From Bacteroidales bacterium (GTDB lineage: Bacteria; Bacteroidota; Bacteroidia; Bacteroidales; WCHB1-69), in assembly GCA_024400875.1 (NCBI GenBank), contig JAKSMB010000010.1:1-45228 (forward strand): DNA of 45,228 nucleotides, given 5' to 3'. The position numbers and the translations under genes were made by a program. The stretch's first letter is position 1; the number at the start of each line of letters is the position of its first letter. The notes beneath the pieces are model-generated. The model saw only the letters and a list, made by a program, of their open reading frames with translations, had not been told where the DNA came from and ran no database searches. This document shows positions 13,055 to 20,745 of this stretch, piece after piece.

Positions 13055-13864
13055 TTATTCTGTTGCTAATAATTCGTCGTAAAATTCGTCGTATAAGTCA
13101 ACGTAGTTGTCATCTTCAGGATGCTCAAGGATAGGCTTGCCAGATTCCTGAGCGCTGGTGATCAATTTCTTTTTAGCTTCTGGTGTGATAGCGATAGCAT
13201 CAGAAAAGTCGATGGCCAATTGAATCAGTTGGTCATAACCTGGTGATCTGAACTTGGTGAGATGCTCGCTTGGGATGTTGGTTTGACGCAATTTCTTTGC
13301 AAAAGATGTGGAGAACTTCTCCGGAAATTGGTCGGGATAGATAGAGTAGACGATTTTCGCCCCTTGTAACAGTGGGTCGTCTTTGTATACGCTCTTGATA
13401 AACAAAGGCACTAAAGCGGAAATCCATCCGTGGCAGTGGATGATGTCGGGTTGCCAACCTAACTTACGTACGGTTTCGATAACGCCCTTGGCATAGAAAA
13501 TGGCACGGGAGTCGTTGTCTGGATAGAAAACACCTTCCGCATCGTAGTATGGAGTCTTGCGTTTGAAATAGTCCTCGCTGTCGATGAAGTAGATCTGCAT
13601 ACGGACATTCTGCAAGGAGGCCACTTTGATGATCAATGGATGGTCGGTGTCTTCAATGATGATATTCTGTCCGGAAAGTCGGATGACTTCGTGCAACATA
13701 TGTCGGTGCTCATTTACACAACCGAACTTAGGCATGAATGTGCGAATCTCGTTTTCGCGTTCTTGAATGCCCTGTGGTAGATAACGACAAATGTTAGAAA
13801 TATAACCTTCGGGAAAATATGGGAAGATTTCCGGAGTGATGAATAAAACTTTTTTCTGCGCCAT
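13055..13864 (-). CDS. short glycogen/starch synthase-like (GT5) protein
   Basis: A 269-residue protein matching only the N-terminal Rossmann lobe of GT5 starch/glycogen synthases: KKVLFITPEIFPYFP at the start, RTFMPKFGCVNE, QIYFIDSEDYF, then IIHCHGWISALVPLFIK around residue 135. The ADP-glucose-binding KxGG motif expected near residue 15 is replaced by FPEGYISN, and the whole C-terminal catalytic lobe (usual full length ~480-530 residues) is absent. The coding frame ends cleanly in an acidic tail (DEFYDELLATE), so it is a complete short form rather than a broken gene. Such short forms are common in Bacteroidetes next to DUF4270. A catalytic role in glycogen synthesis is doubtful. Confidence 0.82.
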   Translation of the reverse strand: MAQKKVLFITPEIFPYFPEGYISNICRYLPQGIQERENEIRTFMPKFGCVNEHRHMLHEVIRLSGQNIIIEDTDHPLIIKVASLQNVRMQIYFIDSEDYFKRKTPYYDAEGVFYPDNDSRAIFYAKGVIETVRKLGWQPDIIHCHGWISALVPLFIKSVYKDDPLLQGAKIVYSIYPDQFPEKFSTSFAKKLRQTNIPSEHLTKFRSPGYDQLIQLAIDFSDAIAITPEAKKKLITSAQESGKPILEHPEDDNYVDLYDEFYDELLATE

Positions 13865-13888
13865 TATATATTATATTTTTGGAGTGTG

Positions 13889-13896
13889 CAAAGATA
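13889..13896 (-). promoter_or_regulatory. -7 box for the GT5-like/DUF4270 operon
   Basis: TATCTTTG on the minus strand, 24 bp upstream of the ATG at 13864. Confidence 0.6.
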
Positions 13897-13934
13897 AGAA
13901 AAAAAATCGAAAATAAAATTTTTTTTCAAAATTG

Positions 13935-13964
13935 TTGTACGGAATGAAAAAAAGTGTATTTTTG
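13935..13964 (+). promoter_or_regulatory. promoter of tRNA-Leu(GAG)
   Basis: TTG at 13935-13937 and TATTTTTG at 13957-13964 are separated by 19 bp, the same spacing as for the other tRNA-Leu gene in this window. The -7 box lies 17 bp upstream of the tRNA. Confidence 0.7.
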
Positions 13965-13981
13965 CGGCCTCAAAACAAGTA

Positions 13982-14065
13982 GCCCAGGTGGTGGAATTGG
14001 TAGACACGCTACTTTGAGGGGGTAGTGGGAGGACTCCCGTGCAAGTTCGACTCTTGTCCTGGGCA
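13982..14065 (+). tRNA. tRNA-Leu, anticodon GAG
   Basis: Class II tRNA: acceptor GCCCAGG/CCTGGGC, D-loop with AATTGGTAG, anticodon stem CTACT/GGTAG around loop TTGAGGG (anticodon GAG, reading CUC/CUU), variable arm TGGGAGGACTCCCGT and a T-arm with GTTCGAC. Discriminator A; CCA not encoded. Confidence 0.93.
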
Positions 14066-14069
14066 CTGA

Positions 14070-14102
14070 AAGCATCGAAATCATTGATTTCGATGCTTTT
14101 TT
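14070..14102 (+). terminator. terminator of tRNA-Leu(GAG)
   Basis: AGCATCGAAATCA / TGATTTCGATGCT form a stem of about 13 bp with a minimal loop, followed by seven T. It begins a few bases after the tRNA. Confidence 0.85.
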
Positions 14103-14201
14103 TATGTCATAAAATTTGATAAATTATTGACAATGAGTTTTATAGGCTAATTCCCATTGACTTATCTTTAAGAACTTGTTCCAGCATTCTCTCTTTAAAT
14201 T

Positions 14202-14486
14202 CTATAGAAAAGAATGCAAATAACCCTGCCGGATGAGAATTATTGCAAGTACAATTTGTGCAATCAATATGACAGGAATTCCGATCTTAAACTTCCAATG
14301 TTGCGTCTTGTGGCGGAATGAATACATCCCCAAGAGGGCACCGATGCTGCCGCCAACAGCCCCAATTCCAATTAAAGTGGCTTCCGGAATGCGCCAACGA
14401 TGACGCTTTGCCTTCCCTTTGTCGATACCATAAAGTGTAAATGCCACCAGGTTTATAACTAAAAGATAGATGATCAGTATTTTCAT
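14202..14486 (-). CDS. DUF1294 small membrane protein
   Basis: A 94-residue protein with three hydrophobic segments: residues 2-20, ~38-55 and ~70-88. The motif YGIDKGKAKRHRWRIPE followed by GGSIGALLGMYSFRHKT is the hallmark of the DUF1294 family of small inner-membrane proteins. It follows the UvrA-like gene after 29 bp on the same strand and has no visible promoter, so it is likely the second gene of that transcript. The function of the family is unknown. Confidence 0.85.
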   Translation of the reverse strand: MKILIIYLLVINLVAFTLYGIDKGKAKRHRWRIPEATLIGIGAVGGSIGALLGMYSFRHKTQHWKFKIGIPVILIAQIVLAIILIRQGYLHSFL

Positions 14487-14515
14487 AAGTGCAATTTTCT
14501 ATTTTCGTTTTTGTT

Positions 14516-16756
14516 CTACATCCATTCTCTCGTAACGCTTTCCTTGCTTTTCAGAATGTCGCGTGGCACGCCTTGGAATAGCAGATGACCTCCTTCGTCA
14601 CCGCCACCCGGACCCAACTCAATGATGTAGTCTGCTTCTTTCATAACATCTAGACTGTGCTCGATGAGTATCAACGTGTTGCCGGCATCGGTCATCTTGT
14701 TGAACAACTTCATCAACTTGCGGATGTCGTCCAGATGCAATCCGTCGGTAGGCTCGTCCAAAATGAAAATCTCGCCCCGACAATGCAACTGGTCTGCGAG
14801 TTTGATGCGCTGTAACTCGCCACCGCTAAGCGTGGTCATCGACTGGTTGAGATGCAGATAGCCTAATCCCACATCTTGCAGAGCTTGTAGTTGTGACTCA
14901 AACGGTTGACCCTTGAAAAACTGCAAGGCTTCGTCAATGGAGAAGTCCATCACTTCGGCAATGTTTTTCCCATTGTAGGTGTATTGCAAGGTGTCTGTAT
15001 TGTAGCGGGTTCCGTGACAAACGTCGCAAACAGTTTCTATGGATTCCATGAATGCCATGTCGGAAACAATGACTCCTTTGCCGTTGCATGCGGGACAAGC
15101 CCCTGTGGAGTTGAAGGAGAACTGCTGCATGTTGGTGTGGTTGGCCTTGGCGAAGAGTTTGCGTATGGTGTCGGAAATGCCTAAATAGGTGGCTGGCGTG
15201 GAACGAAGATTGATGCCGATGCTTTTTTGTCCAATAAAGATGATGGAACTGCTGCATTGCTGCTGAAATTCTTCCATCAAGGAGCTTTTCCCAGAGCCTG
15301 CAACACCGGCGATAACGGTGAGCACGCCCATTGGAATGTCGAGCGTCAAATTCTTCAGATTGTGTAGATTTGCGTTGCGTAGGGTGAAACAACCTGTTGG
15401 CTTTCGTGTAGTTTGCTTGAAGGCGGTGGTCGCTTGTAGCATATCGCCTGTCAGAGTGTTGGATTTCAAAAGATCAGGGTAGGTGCCTTGGAACGTGATA
15501 TGTCCCCCGCCAGCGCCAGCAAGCGGTCCCATATCCACGATATGGTCGGCCATAGATATGATTTCTCGATGGTGTTCTACGATAAGGATGGTGTTGTTGT
15601 GGTCGCGCAACTGGCATAACGAGTGTTTCAAACGTGCAATGTCTTGCGGGTGTAATCCAACCGAGGGCTCGTCCAATACATACGCCATATCGGTGAGCGC
15701 TGAGTTGATGTACTTGGCAATCTTGATACGTTGTGCTTCGCCACCGCTGAGGGTGCCAGTGCCCCTGCTGAGCGATAGATAACCCAACCCGATGTTTATC
15801 AAAGCCTGAAGCCGGCGCTCCAACTCGCGTTTGAGGTCTATGGCTAAGGGGTCATTGATGCTTTGTATGAAAGTGAGGGCATCGGTGATTGACATCGCCA
15901 CTACGTCGGCGATGTTTTTCCCTTGTATCTTGCAACTGCGCACACGCTCGTTAACACGTGTGCCACGACAGTCTGGACACTCGAAAGTTGAGATCATCTT
16001 GTCCAAGATCTTCTGCTGCCGTTTGCCCTCTTTTGTGGTGATGATGCTACGGTACATACGCGGGTACATACCCTCGAACTTCGCCGACTTGGGCCAGTTG
16101 GAAGGTGGATTCTTCAACCGTATCTGTGGCGAATATAAGAATAAATCCAACTCCTCTTTGCTGTAATCTTTTATCTTTTTGTTCAAATCGAAAAGACCGC
16201 TATAGGCATAGCGCTTCCAACGCCACGCTCCCGTGGTGAAGGTCGGAAAGTGAATGACGTCCTCGTCGTTCAGACATTTGTCGAAATCTACCAGTTTGTG
16301 AATGTCCAGTTCGGTAACCTGCCCTAAACCCGTGCAACGCGGGCAGCTGCCCGACGGGTGATTGAAGGAAAAACTGTCGGAGTAGCCCACGAAAGGTTGT
16401 CCCACGCGTGAGAACAGCAGTCGCAGCAAGGCGTAGATGTCGGTGTAGGTTCCCACCGTAGAACGATTGTTGTTGGCGGGCTTTTTCTGGTCGATGACAA
16501 TGGAAACGGGCATATTTTCAATGCGTTCCACTTTGGGCCGTCCATATTTTGGAAGATATTGCTGGATGAAGGAGGGGAAGGTTTCGTTCAACTCGCGCCG
16601 ACTTTCGGCAGCGATGGTGTCTAAACATAGGGAACTCTTTCCAGAACCGGATACGCCGGTGAACACCGTGATTTTCTTTTTGGGTATTGCCAACGATACG
16701 TCATTCAGGTTGTTTTCCGAAGCGTGATAAATTCGAATTGGAGCGTGATCTTCCAT
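14516..16756 (-). CDS. UvrA-like excinuclease ATPase (UvrA2 type)
   Basis: A 746-residue protein with two ABC ATPase modules. Module 1: Walker A GVSGSGKSS at 34-42, zinc-finger halves CPRCTGLG and CPDCRGTR, signature LSGGEAQRIKIA, Walker B VLDEPSVGLHP. Module 2: GVAGSGKSSL, CPACNGKG and CDVCHGTR, LSGGELQRIKLA, ILDEPTDGLHL. At ~200 residues shorter than UvrA (~940), it lacks the UvrB-binding and insertion regions of the first module. This matches the UvrA2/DrrC-like branch, linked in other bacteria to tolerance of DNA-intercalating drugs rather than core excision repair. It opens a short operon with DUF1294. Confidence 0.88.
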   Translation of the reverse strand: MEDHAPIRIYHASENNLNDVSLAIPKKKITVFTGVSGSGKSSLCLDTIAAESRRELNETFPSFIQQYLPKYGRPKVERIENMPVSIVIDQKKPANNNRSTVGTYTDIYALLRLLFSRVGQPFVGYSDSFSFNHPSGSCPRCTGLGQVTELDIHKLVDFDKCLNDEDVIHFPTFTTGAWRWKRYAYSGLFDLNKKIKDYSKEELDLFLYSPQIRLKNPPSNWPKSAKFEGMYPRMYRSIITTKEGKRQQKILDKMISTFECPDCRGTRVNERVRSCKIQGKNIADVVAMSITDALTFIQSINDPLAIDLKRELERRLQALINIGLGYLSLSRGTGTLSGGEAQRIKIAKYINSALTDMAYVLDEPSVGLHPQDIARLKHSLCQLRDHNNTILIVEHHREIISMADHIVDMGPLAGAGGGHITFQGTYPDLLKSNTLTGDMLQATTAFKQTTRKPTGCFTLRNANLHNLKNLTLDIPMGVLTVIAGVAGSGKSSLMEEFQQQCSSSIIFIGQKSIGINLRSTPATYLGISDTIRKLFAKANHTNMQQFSFNSTGACPACNGKGVIVSDMAFMESIETVCDVCHGTRYNTDTLQYTYNGKNIAEVMDFSIDEALQFFKGQPFESQLQALQDVGLGYLHLNQSMTTLSGGELQRIKLADQLHCRGEIFILDEPTDGLHLDDIRKLMKLFNKMTDAGNTLILIEHSLDVMKEADYIIELGPGGGDEGGHLLFQGVPRDILKSKESVTREWM

Positions 16757-16776
16757 AGTGATTTGTTTAATGGCGG

Positions 16777-16784
16777 CAAAGGTA
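16777..16784 (-). promoter_or_regulatory. -7 box for the UvrA-like gene
   Basis: TACCTTTG on the minus strand, 20 bp upstream of the ATG at 16756. Confidence 0.6.
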
Positions 16785-16786
16785 CA

Positions 16787-16820
16787 TAAAAAGGCGGTGC
16801 CTTGGTTTGAAGCACCGCCT
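16787..16820 (-). terminator. terminator of the Cys/His-rich protein gene
   Basis: Nine-base arms AGGCGGTGC/GCACCGCCT with an 11-base loop, then five T on the minus strand, 34 bp after the stop at 16855. The terminator nearly touches the next gene's -7 box. Confidence 0.8.
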
Positions 16821-16854
16821 GTATGGCTATGATTGTTTAAATGTTTAATAGGTT

Positions 16855-17517
16855 TTAGTTTTTGTGAAGTTCGTCAGGTTTGCCTGGCTTTACGATAGGT
16901 TGTGCAGGTTGGTTTTTACATTTCATATCCTTGCCATCGTTAACTGGACGTTGTCCGTTGTGACCGTAATGACCTTTACCGTTGTTGTCGTGATGCAACT
17001 TTGCCAATTCCATTTTGAAGCTCTTTTCTAATCCAAGATATTTGGCCACTTGTTCTTCGTTCAGCGTCTTTGAGATTTCTTTGAAGAAGGTTTGTTCTGC
17101 GGTAAGTTCTGCTTGACGTTTATTGAGTTGGATGTTGTACATCGCTACCTTTTGTGCATCTGTAGGTTGCTTTGCATCTTTGTCTTTACAACAAGGGATT
17201 CCAGCTTTTTCACGAGCAGCTTTAGCATCAGCGCGAGCTTGTTCTAAGGCCTTTTGATATTTGTTGTAGGACTTCCAGAATGCGTCTTTTTCCTTGTCGC
17301 TCATTGGAAGGTTTTCGTTGATGTAGTTCTCTTTGAGAAGCTTAATAGCTGCAGGAGAAAGTAATTGAGGGTGACTCATTTTGCAGGCTGATTGGTCGAG
17401 GTTGCAAGTTGGTTGATTGTGGTTGCAAGGTGTTGCGTGTTTGTCGCATTGAGCAAATGCGGAAGATGAAATACCAAGTGCGATGCAGAAGCATACTACG
17501 GCGATTATTCTTTTCAT
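16855..17517 (-). CDS. secreted Cys/His-rich Spy/CpxP-like protein
   Basis: A 220-residue exported protein. Signal peptide RIIAVVCFCIALGISSSAFA is followed by a Cys/His cluster (CDKHATPCNHNQPTCN, QSACKMSH), a helical Lys/Glu/Ala-rich middle with a CCK pair, a segment LNEEQVAKYLGLEKSF that resembles the LTxxQ motif of Spy/CpxP-type periplasmic sensors and chaperones, and a His/Gly tail (HHDNNGKGHYGHNGQ). The clusters suggest binding of a soft metal such as Cu or Zn. It could be a periplasmic metal buffer or an envelope-stress protein. It is flanked by terminators on both sides and has no obvious -7 box. The LTxxQ resemblance is by eye. Confidence 0.65.
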   Translation of the reverse strand: MKRIIAVVCFCIALGISSSAFAQCDKHATPCNHNQPTCNLDQSACKMSHPQLLSPAAIKLLKENYINENLPMSDKEKDAFWKSYNKYQKALEQARADAKAAREKAGIPCCKDKDAKQPTDAQKVAMYNIQLNKRQAELTAEQTFFKEISKTLNEEQVAKYLGLEKSFKMELAKLHHDNNGKGHYGHNGQRPVNDGKDMKCKNQPAQPIVKPGKPDELHKN

Positions 17518-17545
17518 AACAATAGATTTAAATAGTTAATAAAAA

Positions 17546-17585
17546 TGCCCGAAAGCACGTCGTTGTAGATGCGTGCCTTCGGGCG
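17546..17585 (-). terminator. terminator of the T9SS cargo gene
   Basis: On the minus strand GCCCGAAGGCACG and CGTGCTTTCGGGC pair (one mismatch) and are followed by ATTTTTA. It lies between the stop at 17624 and the next gene. Confidence 0.8.
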
Positions 17586-17623
17586 AAGTTTAACCGCTAT
17601 AATTATTTTTTAAGAAATATGAT

Positions 17624-18607
17624 TTATTTGATCATTTTCTTGACGGTGCTGCCAGCGTTCGTCGTTATTTTTACGAAGTAGGAACCGGAAGCAAGTCTGG
17701 TGAGGTCAATAGGACCGTTGTAATTTTCAGTCATAAGCAGATGGCCTAATACGTCGTAGATTTGCACCGTTGCACCATCTGCACCCGTGAGCGTCATCGT
17801 GTTTTGTACGGGATTGGGCGCGAGGGTGATGTTGAGGTTATCGTGGCTTTGAATGCCAACACCTTCCGGTATGAAACGATATACGGTACCGGATGTTGGC
17901 ATGGCATTCAGATAGACGGATTCGAGGTCTATGTCCTCGTCGGAAGCGTCCAGCATAGATGCGGTTGGATCGTCAGGATCGCCCCAAACCACGATTGCTC
18001 GGCCGCTTTCGGTCATAGGGTTGAAGGCTTCGATGAGGGAGAAAAAACCATCTCCCTGGAGCTCTTCAACAACATCCGCCGTGACAGTGTTGTCGCCGAA
18101 ACGAAATTCCAGAATGTTGCTTCCTTCGTAAAACCATACTTGAATGTTTAATGTTACCTCGGGCTCGAAACCATAGATGGAGGCATTGTTCCATTCCAAT
18201 TTGCAGATGCGGCTGCCTTCTTCACCTTCCACTTTATAGGAAATGTTTGAGCAAGCGCCAGGTTCTTCCTCGTATTCGTAACAAGGGTCAATCAAGTCAA
18301 TGAACAGGGGAGAAAACAGGACGACGGTGCTGTAATATGCGCTTTCATCATCTAAATTCTGGTTGGCTATATCAACACCTGACATGTCCACATATAAGGT
18401 GTTGAATGTTTTGTCAAGTAAAGTAAAGGGAAATCCTAAGTCGAATTGATAGATTGGATCATCCCATTGTGTACCATTGTTTAGCGAGATGCTGTTGGTT
18501 AGGTTCAGATAGGTTTCGGTCGTTTTTTGAAATACATAGTTGGTTTGCGCTGTTGCCATAGCAAAGAGTCCGCATCCAATAATGACGGATAGAATATACT
18601 TTTTCAT
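17624..18607 (-). CDS. T9SS type-A sorting-domain protein, function unknown
   Basis: A 327-residue secreted protein. Signal peptide KKYILSVIIGCGLFAMATAQ leads into a ~200-residue beta-rich domain with an acidic, Cys-containing segment (CYEYEEEPGACSN) and aromatic strands (CKLEWNNASIYGF, ILEFRFGDN). The last ~75 residues (LNITLAPNPVQNTMTLTG ... LASGSYFVKITTNAG ... KKMIK) are a T9SS type-A sorting domain, so the product is secreted to or anchored at the cell surface. The body looks like a carbohydrate- or ligand-binding jelly roll, but I cannot name a family. It has its own promoter and terminator and appears monocistronic. Confidence 0.85.
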   Translation of the reverse strand: MKKYILSVIIGCGLFAMATAQTNYVFQKTTETYLNLTNSISLNNGTQWDDPIYQFDLGFPFTLLDKTFNTLYVDMSGVDIANQNLDDESAYYSTVVLFSPLFIDLIDPCYEYEEEPGACSNISYKVEGEEGSRICKLEWNNASIYGFEPEVTLNIQVWFYEGSNILEFRFGDNTVTADVVEELQGDGFFSLIEAFNPMTESGRAIVVWGDPDDPTASMLDASDEDIDLESVYLNAMPTSGTVYRFIPEGVGIQSHDNLNITLAPNPVQNTMTLTGADGATVQIYDVLGHLLMTENYNGPIDLTRLASGSYFVKITTNAGSTVKKMIK

Positions 18608-18642
18608 TGTTGTGAAATTTAAGTTTGTTATAAAAAAGAATG

Positions 18643-18650
18643 CAAATGTA
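18643..18650 (-). promoter_or_regulatory. -7 box for the T9SS cargo gene
   Basis: TACATTTG on the minus strand, 35 bp upstream of the ATG at 18607. Confidence 0.55.
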
Positions 18651-18728
18651 AAAAAAAAGACAATAGGCGTATGGTTGCCAAAATTATGGTTGAGATTCGA
18701 AAATGAAAAATCACAGTGGGAAAATGAC

Positions 18729-18736
18729 TACTTTTG
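18729..18736 (+). promoter_or_regulatory. -7 box for the MFS transporter
   Basis: TACTTTTG, 26 bp upstream of the ATG at 18763. Confidence 0.6.
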
Positions 18737-18762
18737 CACCCCTGAAAAATGCAGTGTAAAAG

Positions 18763-19956
18763 ATGAAAGAGGAATCTGTAAAACTGGAACGATTGTGGAA
18801 TGCAAACTATACGAAGGTGTGGTTTGCTAACTTTATGATTTTCTTTTCATTCATGTTGCTTACTCCGTTGTTGCCGCTGTATCTCAAGGATACATACGCT
18901 GCGGACAAGCAGATGATCGGCATTGTGCTCTCCGGCTACACGCTTTTTGCTCTGCTGATCCGTCCGTTTAGCGGTTTCTTTGTGGATTCCTATCCTCGAA
19001 AGATTGTGCTGCTGGTCTGCTACGGACTTTTCAGCATCTTTTTTGGGGGCTACTTGGCAGCCGGCTCTTTGCTGCTGTTTGCCATTGTGCGTACGCTTCA
19101 TGGGGCTCCGTTTGGAGCGGCAACGGTGGCCAACAGTACGGTGGCTATTGATGTGCTGCATCCTTCTCGACGCGCGGAAGGTATTGGGTATTATGGACTT
19201 AGTAACAATATCGCATCGGCTATCGCCCCCGCCTTGGCAATCTATATTCTACATCTGACCAATAGCTACGAACTGCTGTTCTGGATTTCGCTGATAACGT
19301 CCGCTATCGGTTTTGCTGTAAATGCTTCGTTAAAATTGGAATCTCGCGAGCTGATTAAGGGAAAACCCAAAATCTCGATGGACCGCTTTTTCTTGCTAAA
19401 GGGGTGGAGCGAGGCGCTGACAATGGCGTGTTTTGCTTTTTCGTATGGCGTCCTCTCTACGTATGTGGCTATCTATGGCAAGGAAGAACTGGGCATCAGT
19501 GGTGGCTCTGCGCTGTTCTTTATGTTGCTGTCAATCGGCCTGATCTTATCCCGTTTGGTGGGTAGCCGTACGCTCCGACAGGGGAAAATTACGCAGAATG
19601 CGGCTGTGGGTATGACCATCTCCGTGTTTGGTTATTTGATGTTTGCGGCATTGCACAACCCGATCGGATACTATGGCGCCGCTTTGGTCATTGGTCTGGG
19701 CAATGGACATATGTGGCCGGCCTATCAAACGATGTTTATCAACCTGGCCCCTCATACGCAACGAGGTACGGCCAATTCATCTGTCCTGATCAGTTGGGAT
19801 ATTGGTGTGGGGTTAGGTGTATTGATTGGCGGTGTGCTGGCCGAGAATTTCAACTACCACTGGTCGTTCTGGGCCGCTTGGATCGTCAACGTGCTGGGCG
19901 TTGTGGGCTATTATGCCTATGTGCGTGGCAGCTTCTTGCGGAATAAGTTGAGGTAG
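18763..19956 (+). CDS. MFS transporter
   Basis: A 397-residue membrane protein with about twelve hydrophobic segments. It begins with a short cytoplasmic tail, then WFANFMIFFSFMLLTPLLPL, a typical first helix of drug/sugar exporters of the major facilitator superfamily. The loop between helices 2 and 3 carries a motif-A-like RPFSGFFVDSYPRK. Helix 4-5 (RTLHGAPFGAATVANSTVAI) and the mid-loop around residue 200 are also typical. It transports a small molecule by proton coupling; the substrate is not evident. It is a single plus-strand gene between minus-strand units. Confidence 0.88.
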   Translation: MKEESVKLERLWNANYTKVWFANFMIFFSFMLLTPLLPLYLKDTYAADKQMIGIVLSGYTLFALLIRPFSGFFVDSYPRKIVLLVCYGLFSIFFGGYLAAGSLLLFAIVRTLHGAPFGAATVANSTVAIDVLHPSRRAEGIGYYGLSNNIASAIAPALAIYILHLTNSYELLFWISLITSAIGFAVNASLKLESRELIKGKPKISMDRFFLLKGWSEALTMACFAFSYGVLSTYVAIYGKEELGISGGSALFFMLLSIGLILSRLVGSRTLRQGKITQNAAVGMTISVFGYLMFAALHNPIGYYGAALVIGLGNGHMWPAYQTMFINLAPHTQRGTANSSVLISWDIGVGLGVLIGGVLAENFNYHWSFWAAWIVNVLGVVGYYAYVRGSFLRNKLR

Positions 19957-20015
19957 GACGAAAGGTAGAAAGCATTTCTACAATCATCCTCTAATTCTAT
20001 AAACCTATAATCAGA

Positions 20016-20660
20016 TTAGTTGGTGAAGACGTATTGAATGATGTTCGCGCCCATCTGAAGGGCTTTGGTGCGCGTGGCTTCTGAGTCTTTGTGTACGATG
20101 TAGTCTTCCCAACCATCGCCTAAGTCGCTTTCGTAGGTGAACAGAAATACCATACGTCCCTCCCAAAACAATGCGAAGGCTTGAGGTGGCTTGTTGTCGT
20201 GTTCGTGGATCTTTGGCAAGCCGTTCGGGAAGTTATATTTCTGATGGAAGATCGGATGGTTATAAGGCAGTTCTACCAATTCCAGTTCTGGAAAAACTTT
20301 CTTCATCTCTTTACGGATGAAGTTGGAAAGACCGTAGTTGTCGTCGGCGTGTAGGAATCCCCCAGAGATGAGGTACATACGTAGGTTGGCAGCTTCAGCG
20401 TCGCTGAATACTACGTTGCCGTGGCCAGTCATATGTACGAAGGGATATTGGAAGATGTCGGCACTGCCTACCTCTACGGTGGCTGGCTTTGCATCCAATG
20501 AGGTGCCTAAGTTGGCATTGCAAAACTTGATCAGGTTGGGGAGTGAGGTAGGGTTGACGTACCAGTCGCCTCCTCCATTGTATTTCAAAAGAGCGATCTG
20601 TTGCGCCGATAACCCCATCGTCGCTATACATATTATTATTATAGTAAGTATCTTCTTCAT
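20016..20660 (-). CDS. DUF4159-family secreted protein
   Basis: A 214-residue protein with signal peptide KKILTIIIICIATMGLSAQ. The mature part has the DUF4159 signature: DWYVNPTSLPNLIKFCN, FVHMTGHGNVVFSDAEAANLRMYLISGGFLHADDNYG, and FPELELVELPYNHPIFH. Related domains look like glutamine-amidotransferase-like folds, but no Cys/His/Glu triad is obvious. It is the last gene after trpS and the VWA-like membrane protein, separated from the latter by an 85-bp tract of purine-rich tandem repeats. DUF4159 proteins often accompany BatA-type VWA and MoxR genes, which supports a shared envelope function here. Confidence 0.87.
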   Translation of the reverse strand: MKKILTIIIICIATMGLSAQQIALLKYNGGGDWYVNPTSLPNLIKFCNANLGTSLDAKPATVEVGSADIFQYPFVHMTGHGNVVFSDAEAANLRMYLISGGFLHADDNYGLSNFIRKEMKKVFPELELVELPYNHPIFHQKYNFPNGLPKIHEHDNKPPQAFALFWEGRMVFLFTYESDLGDGWEDYIVHKDSEATRTKALQMGANIIQYVFTN

Positions 20661-20687
20661 AAAGCAAAATCCTTTATCCTTTTATCT

Positions 20688-20743
20688 TTCAACCCTTTAA
20701 CCCTTTAATCCTTCCATCTTTCCATCTTTCCATCTTTCAATCT
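20688..20743 (-). repeat. degenerate 8-bp tandem repeat between two operon genes
   Basis: On the minus strand the tract reads as repeated 8-mers of the type GATGGAAA, then GGTTAAAG, with three near-perfect consecutive GATGGAAA units and further diverged ones. It occupies most of the gap between the VWA-like gene and DUF4159. Slippage here would alter the DUF4159 leader length. Confidence 0.65.
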
Positions 20744-20745
20744 CT

